The position numbers and the translations under genes were made by a program. Source: Pseudomonas sp. CC120222-01a (GTDB taxonomy: Bacteria > Pseudomonadota > Gammaproteobacteria > Pseudomonadales > Pseudomonadaceae). From it: a stretch of 44,094 nt of DNA. Location: the NCBI RefSeq assembly GCF_003097235.1, contig NZ_QEQQ01000034.1, positions 1 to 44,094 on the forward strand, in the 5' to 3' direction. Below the pieces are notes generated by a model. The model was given only the letters and a program-made list of their open reading frames with translations. It was not told the origin of the DNA and ran no database searches. Position 1 is the first letter of the stretch; each line of letters opens with the position of its first letter. Of the stretch, positions 40,297 through 44,094 are shown piece after piece.

Positions 40297-41352
40297 TCAG
40301 CCTTCTGATGTCGGCTCGCCACCTGAGGTCACGGTATCGACACGTTTTTCCAGCTGCTGGAGCCGCTTTGCCATGTCATCGAGCTGGCGAATTCGCGCCG
40401 CGCTCTTGCGCCAGTCAGCCAGAGGCTGCATGGCCGTGCCGGATGAATAGGAGCCAGGTTCGGTAATCGAACGGGTCACCATGGTCATTCCGGAGATGAA
40501 TACGTTATCGCAGATATCGATATGCCCCACCAGGCCTACGCCACCCGCCAGCATGCAATGCTTGCCGATGCGCGTACTGCCGGAGATCCCGACACAGGCG
40601 GCCATGGCCGTGTGATCACCGATCTGCACGTTGTGGGCGATCTGGATCTGGTTGTCGAGCTTGACCCCGTCGCCGATCCGGGTATCGGACAGCGCGCCGC
40701 GATCAACGGCAGTGTTGACGCCGATTTCCACGTCATCACCGATGGTGACGCCGCCAATCTGGGCGATCTTGCGCCAGATGCCCTTCTCGTTGGCGAAGCC
40801 GAAGCCCTCACCACCGATCACGGCACCCGACTGGATGACCACACGCTTGCCGATGGTCACGTCGTGATAAAGCGTGACACGCGGTGCCAGCCAGCCGCCT
40901 TCACCCACCACGCAACGAGCACCGACGAAGCAATGTGCGCCGATGCTGACGTTGGCTTCGATACGCGCACCGCTCTCGATGACCGCAAACGGCCCGACAC
41001 TGGCACTGGCGTCCACCTGGGCGTCCTCCGCCACCACGGCGCTGGGATGAATACCCGCCACAGCCTTGGGTTTGGGATCGAACAGGTGGGAAATGCGTGC
41101 ATAAGCCAGATACGGGTCAGCCACGATCAGGGCATTGCCGGCAAAGCCTTCGGCGTCCGCAGCCTTGAGCAGCACAGCAGCAGCCTGGCAGTTGTCCAGG
41201 TATTTGCGGTACTGCGGGTTGGCGAGGAAGCTCAATTGACCGGGGCCGGCCTCCTGCAAGGTAGCCAGCCCGGTAATCTGCAGCGCCTCAGGGCCTTTGA
41301 GTGTGGCCCCGAGGGCCTCGGCCAGCTGGCCGAGCGTCATGGTCACGGTCAT
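40297..41352 (-). CDS. lpxD: UDP-3-O-(3-hydroxyacyl)glucosamine N-acyltransferase
   Basis: 351 residues: an N-terminal uridine-binding domain (LGQLAEALGATLKGPEALQITGLATLQEAGPGQLSFLANPQY), then hexapeptide beta-helix repeats with the catalytic-type histidine in NQIQIAHNVQIG, and a C-terminal helix that forms a trimer. It adds the second acyl chain of lipid A. It starts 1 base after the skp stop. Confidence 0.97.
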   Translation of the reverse strand: MTVTMTLGQLAEALGATLKGPEALQITGLATLQEAGPGQLSFLANPQYRKYLDNCQAAAVLLKAADAEGFAGNALIVADPYLAYARISHLFDPKPKAVAGIHPSAVVAEDAQVDASASVGPFAVIESGARIEANVSIGAHCFVGARCVVGEGGWLAPRVTLYHDVTIGKRVVIQSGAVIGGEGFGFANEKGIWRKIAQIGGVTIGDDVEIGVNTAVDRGALSDTRIGDGVKLDNQIQIAHNVQIGDHTAMAACVGISGSTRIGKHCMLAGGVGLVGHIDICDNVFISGMTMVTRSITEPGSYSSGTAMQPLADWRKSAARIRQLDDMAKRLQQLEKRVDTVTSGGEPTSEG

Positions 41353-41353
41353 A

Positions 41354-41857
41354 TCAACGCGCTTGGTTCATCCGCTCGATGACTTGGCGGGTGATGTCGT
41401 ACTGAGGTTTGACATCGATGACCGCGCCGCGCTCGAGAACCAGGTCGTAGCCGCCCTTCTTGATCACTTCCTCGACAGCGCCGTCCAGTTTTGGCTTGAG
41501 CTGTTTGAGCATGTCGCGGTCAGCAACGGCCTTGGCCTCGTTCAGCTCCTTGGACTGGAACTGGAAGTCACGGGCCTTCTGCTTGAATTCGAGCTCCAGG
41601 CGCTCACGCTCCTGCTGCTGCATCTTGTCACCGCCCTTGATCAGGCGGTCCTGGATGCCTTTGGCGCTGCTTTCCAGGCTTTTCAGCTTGGTCAGTTGCG
41701 GGCCGAACTTCTTCTCGGCATCGACCGCGTACTTCTTGGCGGCATCGGATTCGAGCAGAGCCATCTGATAATTCAGCACGGCGACCTTCATTTCGGCGAA
41801 AGCCGGGGTGGCGACCAGCGCCGCGGCCACTACGGCCAGTTGAGCCAATTTACGCAC
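41354..41857 (-). CDS. skp: Periplasmic chaperone Skp/OmpH
   Basis: 167 residues. A signal peptide (MRKLAQLAVVAAALVATPAFA, cleaved before EMKVAV) is followed by a helical, lysine/glutamate-rich tentacle region (about 50-130) of Skp. It carries unfolded outer-membrane proteins through the periplasm to BamA, encoded just upstream in transcription. The start is GTG at 41857 with AGGAG 6-7 bases upstream. Confidence 0.96.
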   Translation of the reverse strand: MRKLAQLAVVAAALVATPAFAEMKVAVLNYQMALLESDAAKKYAVDAEKKFGPQLTKLKSLESSAKGIQDRLIKGGDKMQQQERERLELEFKQKARDFQFQSKELNEAKAVADRDMLKQLKPKLDGAVEEVIKKGGYDLVLERGAVIDVKPQYDITRQVIERMNQAR

Positions 41858-41901
41858 GATGCACTCCTGGAAAAACCGTTGTCGTTAAGCAAGGGCCGAC
41901 C

Positions 41902-44094
41902 TTAGAAGGTCTGGCCCAGAGAGAATTGGAACACCTGGGTATCGGCATCGCTCGGCTTCTTCACCGGCATCGCCAGGCTGAAGCTCAACGGGCCCAGAGC
42001 AGTAATCCAGGTCACACCCAGACCGACCGAACTGGCCATGCCCGAGAAGCCGACCTTTTCGCAATCTGGCTTGCTGCCGCAGTTGGTGTCGAACACGTTA
42101 CCCACATCCCAGAACACGGAGGTGCGCAGCGAGCGCTGGTCCTTGACGAACGGCAGCGGGAACAGCAACTCGACACCACCTTGCACCAGCACGTTACCAC
42201 CGAACGGCAGCGGATCCTGATCCGGGTCGGCGATGGTGCCCGGGTTGGTACCCTTGCTCGGCGTACTACGTGGGCCCAGGCTGCTGTCCTTGAAGCCACG
42301 TACGGAGTTGAAGCCACCCGCGTAGTAGTTTTCATAGAACGGCAGGCCCGAAGTGCTGCCGTAGCCATCACCATAGCCCAGTTCGGTGTGCAGGCGCAGG
42401 GTGTAGTCGTTGGTAATCGGCTTGAACAGCTGGCCGCGGTAGTCGAGCTTGTAGAACGACAGGTCGCTACCCGGAATGGTGCTCTCGAGGGTCAGGCTCT
42501 GGGAGTGACCACGGGTCGCCAGCACACCTTTGTTCAGGGTCGACTCGGACCAGCCGATCGAAGCCTTGAAGTTGGTGAAGTTGCTACCTTCCTGCTTGAG
42601 GAAGTCGAAGATCTCGTCAACGGTGTACTTGCCAGTCTTGATCTTGTCCTGCTGAACGCTCAGGCCGTAGGTCAGGCGCGAGGTCTCGCTGATCGGGTAG
42701 CCGAGGCTGACACCGGCACCCAGGCTGTCCACCGCATAGCTGGCCACGTCGACGTCAAGGTCGCTGTAGTCGGTGCTGCGGTAGAAGGCGTTATAGCCCA
42801 GGCTCACGCCGTCGGCAGTGAAGTAGGGGTCAACGAAGCCGAAGTTGTAACGGGTCTGGTATTCCGAACGGGTCAGGCCGATGGACACCTTGTTACCGGT
42901 GCCGAGGAAGTTGCTCTGGCTGATCGAACCACCGAGGATCAGGCCGGCGCTCTGGGCGAAACCGACGCTGGCGGTGATCGAGCCGGAGGCTTGCTCTTCG
43001 ACGCTGTAGTTGACGTCGACCTGGTCGTCGGTGCCTGGCACCGCCGGGGTCTCGACGTTGACTTCCTTGAAGAAGCCCAGGCGCTCGAGACGGGTCTTGG
43101 ACTGGTCGATCAGGTAGGTCGAAGCCCAGCCACCTTCCATCTGGCGCATTTCGCGGCGCAGCACTTCGTCTTCAGTCTTGGTGTTGCCGCGGTAGTTGAT
43201 GCGGTTGACGTAGGCACGCTTGCCCGGGTCGACCACGAACATGATATCGACGGTGTGGTCCTGGTCGTTCGGCTGTGGCACGCCGTTGACGTTGGCGAAG
43301 GTGTAGCCTTCGTTGCCCAGGCGACGGGTGATCAGCTCGGAGGTGGTGGTCATCACCTTGCGCGAAAACACCTGGCCCGGCTGCACCAGCAGCAGCGACT
43401 TGACCTGGTCTTCCGGCACCTTCAGGTCACCCGACAGCTTCACGTCGCGAACGGTGTACTTCTCGCCTTCGTTGACGTTGACGGTGATGTAGACGTGCTT
43501 CTTGTCCGGGGTGATCGACACCTGGGTGGAGGCGATGTCCATGTTGATGTAGCCGCGGTCCAGGTAGTAGGAACGCAGACGCTCCAGGTCACCGGAGAGT
43601 TTTTCGCGGGCGTACTTGTCGTCGTTCTTGAAGAACGACAGCCAGTTGGTGGTCTTGAGCTCGAACAGCTGCTGCAGCTCTTCATCGCCGAACACGGTGT
43701 TGCCAACGATGTTGATGTGCTGGATGGCGGCGACCGTGCCTTCGTTGATCTTGATCTTCAAGGCCACCCGGTTGCGCGGCTGCGGCACTACTTCGGCATC
43801 GACTTCGGCCGAGTAGCGGCCCTGGGCCACATACTGGCGCTGCAGTTCGTTGCGCACGCCTTCGAGGGTGGCACGCTGGAAGATCTCGCCTTCGGCCAGG
43901 CCCGACTGTTTCAGGCCCTTCATCAGGTCTTCGGTGCTGATCGCCTTGTTGCCTTCGATCTCGATGCTCGATACCGACGGGCGCTCGACCACGTTGATGA
44001 TCAGGACGTTGCCATCGCGGTTCAGCTGGATGTCCTGGAAGAAGCCGGTCTTGAACAGCGAACGGGTGGAATCCACCAGGCGACGGTCGTCAGC
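41902..44094 (-). CDS. bamA: Outer membrane assembly factor BamA, 5' end cut by window edge
   Basis: About 730 residues are visible; the reading frame runs off the right edge, so roughly the first 55-60 residues (signal peptide and start of POTRA1) are missing. The POTRA repeats (e.g. VERPSVSSIEIEGNKAISTEDL, INIVGNTVFGDEELQQLF, INYRGNTKTEDEVLRREM) are followed by a 16-strand barrel with the conserved VRGF motif (FNSVRGFKDS) and a C-terminal FQFSLGQTF ending in aromatic Phe. It folds beta-barrel proteins into the outer membrane. Confidence 0.98.
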   Translation of the reverse strand, partial: ADDRRLVDSTRSLFKTGFFQDIQLNRDGNVLIINVVERPSVSSIEIEGNKAISTEDLMKGLKQSGLAEGEIFQRATLEGVRNELQRQYVAQGRYSAEVDAEVVPQPRNRVALKIKINEGTVAAIQHINIVGNTVFGDEELQQLFELKTTNWLSFFKNDDKYAREKLSGDLERLRSYYLDRGYINMDIASTQVSITPDKKHVYITVNVNEGEKYTVRDVKLSGDLKVPEDQVKSLLLVQPGQVFSRKVMTTTSELITRRLGNEGYTFANVNGVPQPNDQDHTVDIMFVVDPGKRAYVNRINYRGNTKTEDEVLRREMRQMEGGWASTYLIDQSKTRLERLGFFKEVNVETPAVPGTDDQVDVNYSVEEQASGSITASVGFAQSAGLILGGSISQSNFLGTGNKVSIGLTRSEYQTRYNFGFVDPYFTADGVSLGYNAFYRSTDYSDLDVDVASYAVDSLGAGVSLGYPISETSRLTYGLSVQQDKIKTGKYTVDEIFDFLKQEGSNFTNFKASIGWSESTLNKGVLATRGHSQSLTLESTIPGSDLSFYKLDYRGQLFKPITNDYTLRLHTELGYGDGYGSTSGLPFYENYYAGGFNSVRGFKDSSLGPRSTPSKGTNPGTIADPDQDPLPFGGNVLVQGGVELLFPLPFVKDQRSLRTSVFWDVGNVFDTNCGSKPDCEKVGFSGMASSVGLGVTWITALGPLSFSLAMPVKKPSDADTQVFQFSLGQTF

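Overview
The window is chromosomal DNA of a Pseudomonas, most likely the Pseudomonas putida group. I infer this from the GC-rich coding bias, the conserved block bamA-skp-lpxD-fabZ-lpxA-lpxB-rnhB-dnaE-accA-tilS-pyrG-eno-ftsB-ispD, the order ispF-truD-surE-pcm-nlpD-rpoS-fdxA-mutS, and the P. putida-type REP palindromes. Names rest on reading the proteins; no database was searched.

Layout. (1) 1-324: the 5' end of an IS110-family transposase (minus strand, cut by the window edge) with a structured non-coding end abutting a REP palindrome. (2) 431-14523: a P2-like R-type tailocin locus, all on the minus strand. In transcription order it has an S24 repressor, an operator/promoter/leader region, holin, a conserved hypothetical protein, baseplate V (spike), W, J and I, tail fibre, sheath, tube, tail chaperone E with an E' extension, tape measure, U, X, D (hub), a GH19 endolysin, and Rz with an embedded Rz1. 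No capsid, portal, terminase, integrase or replication gene is present, so it is a particle-forming bacteriocin rather than a complete prophage. It sits directly beside mutS, a known tailocin site in Pseudomonas. (3) 14673-17710 (plus strand): mutS and fdxA. (4) 17711-18337: a gene-free stretch holding terminators, a likely rgsA sRNA with an upstream GacA-type box, and a REP pair. (5) 18338-25470 (minus): rpoS, nlpD, pcm, surE, truD, ispF, then fghA and adhC (formaldehyde detoxification) with a divergent LysR gene. (6) 26596-44094 (minus): ispD-ftsB, eno, pyrG, tilS, accA, dnaE, rnhB and the lipid A/outer-membrane cluster, ending in a bamA cut by the window edge.

How the parts work together. 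The right half is housekeeping: lipid A and fatty-acid synthesis, outer-membrane assembly, replication, CTP and isoprenoid synthesis. The tailocin appears to be controlled by the S24 repressor: TGCA-rich palindromes lie in its own promoter region and over the leftward structural promoter. DNA damage (RecA) would relieve repression, the particle would assemble, and holin, endolysin and spanins would release it.

The observations most worth following are: a release-factor-2-like CUUUGAC site exactly where tail chaperone E would shift into E'; a series of terminator-like hairpins in the leader and body of the tailocin operon, one inside the endolysin coding sequence; the absence of kdsA from its usual place between pyrG and eno; an ispF ribosome site embedded in the terminator of the preceding operon; and the IS110 non-coding end (bridge-RNA region) joined to a REP target.
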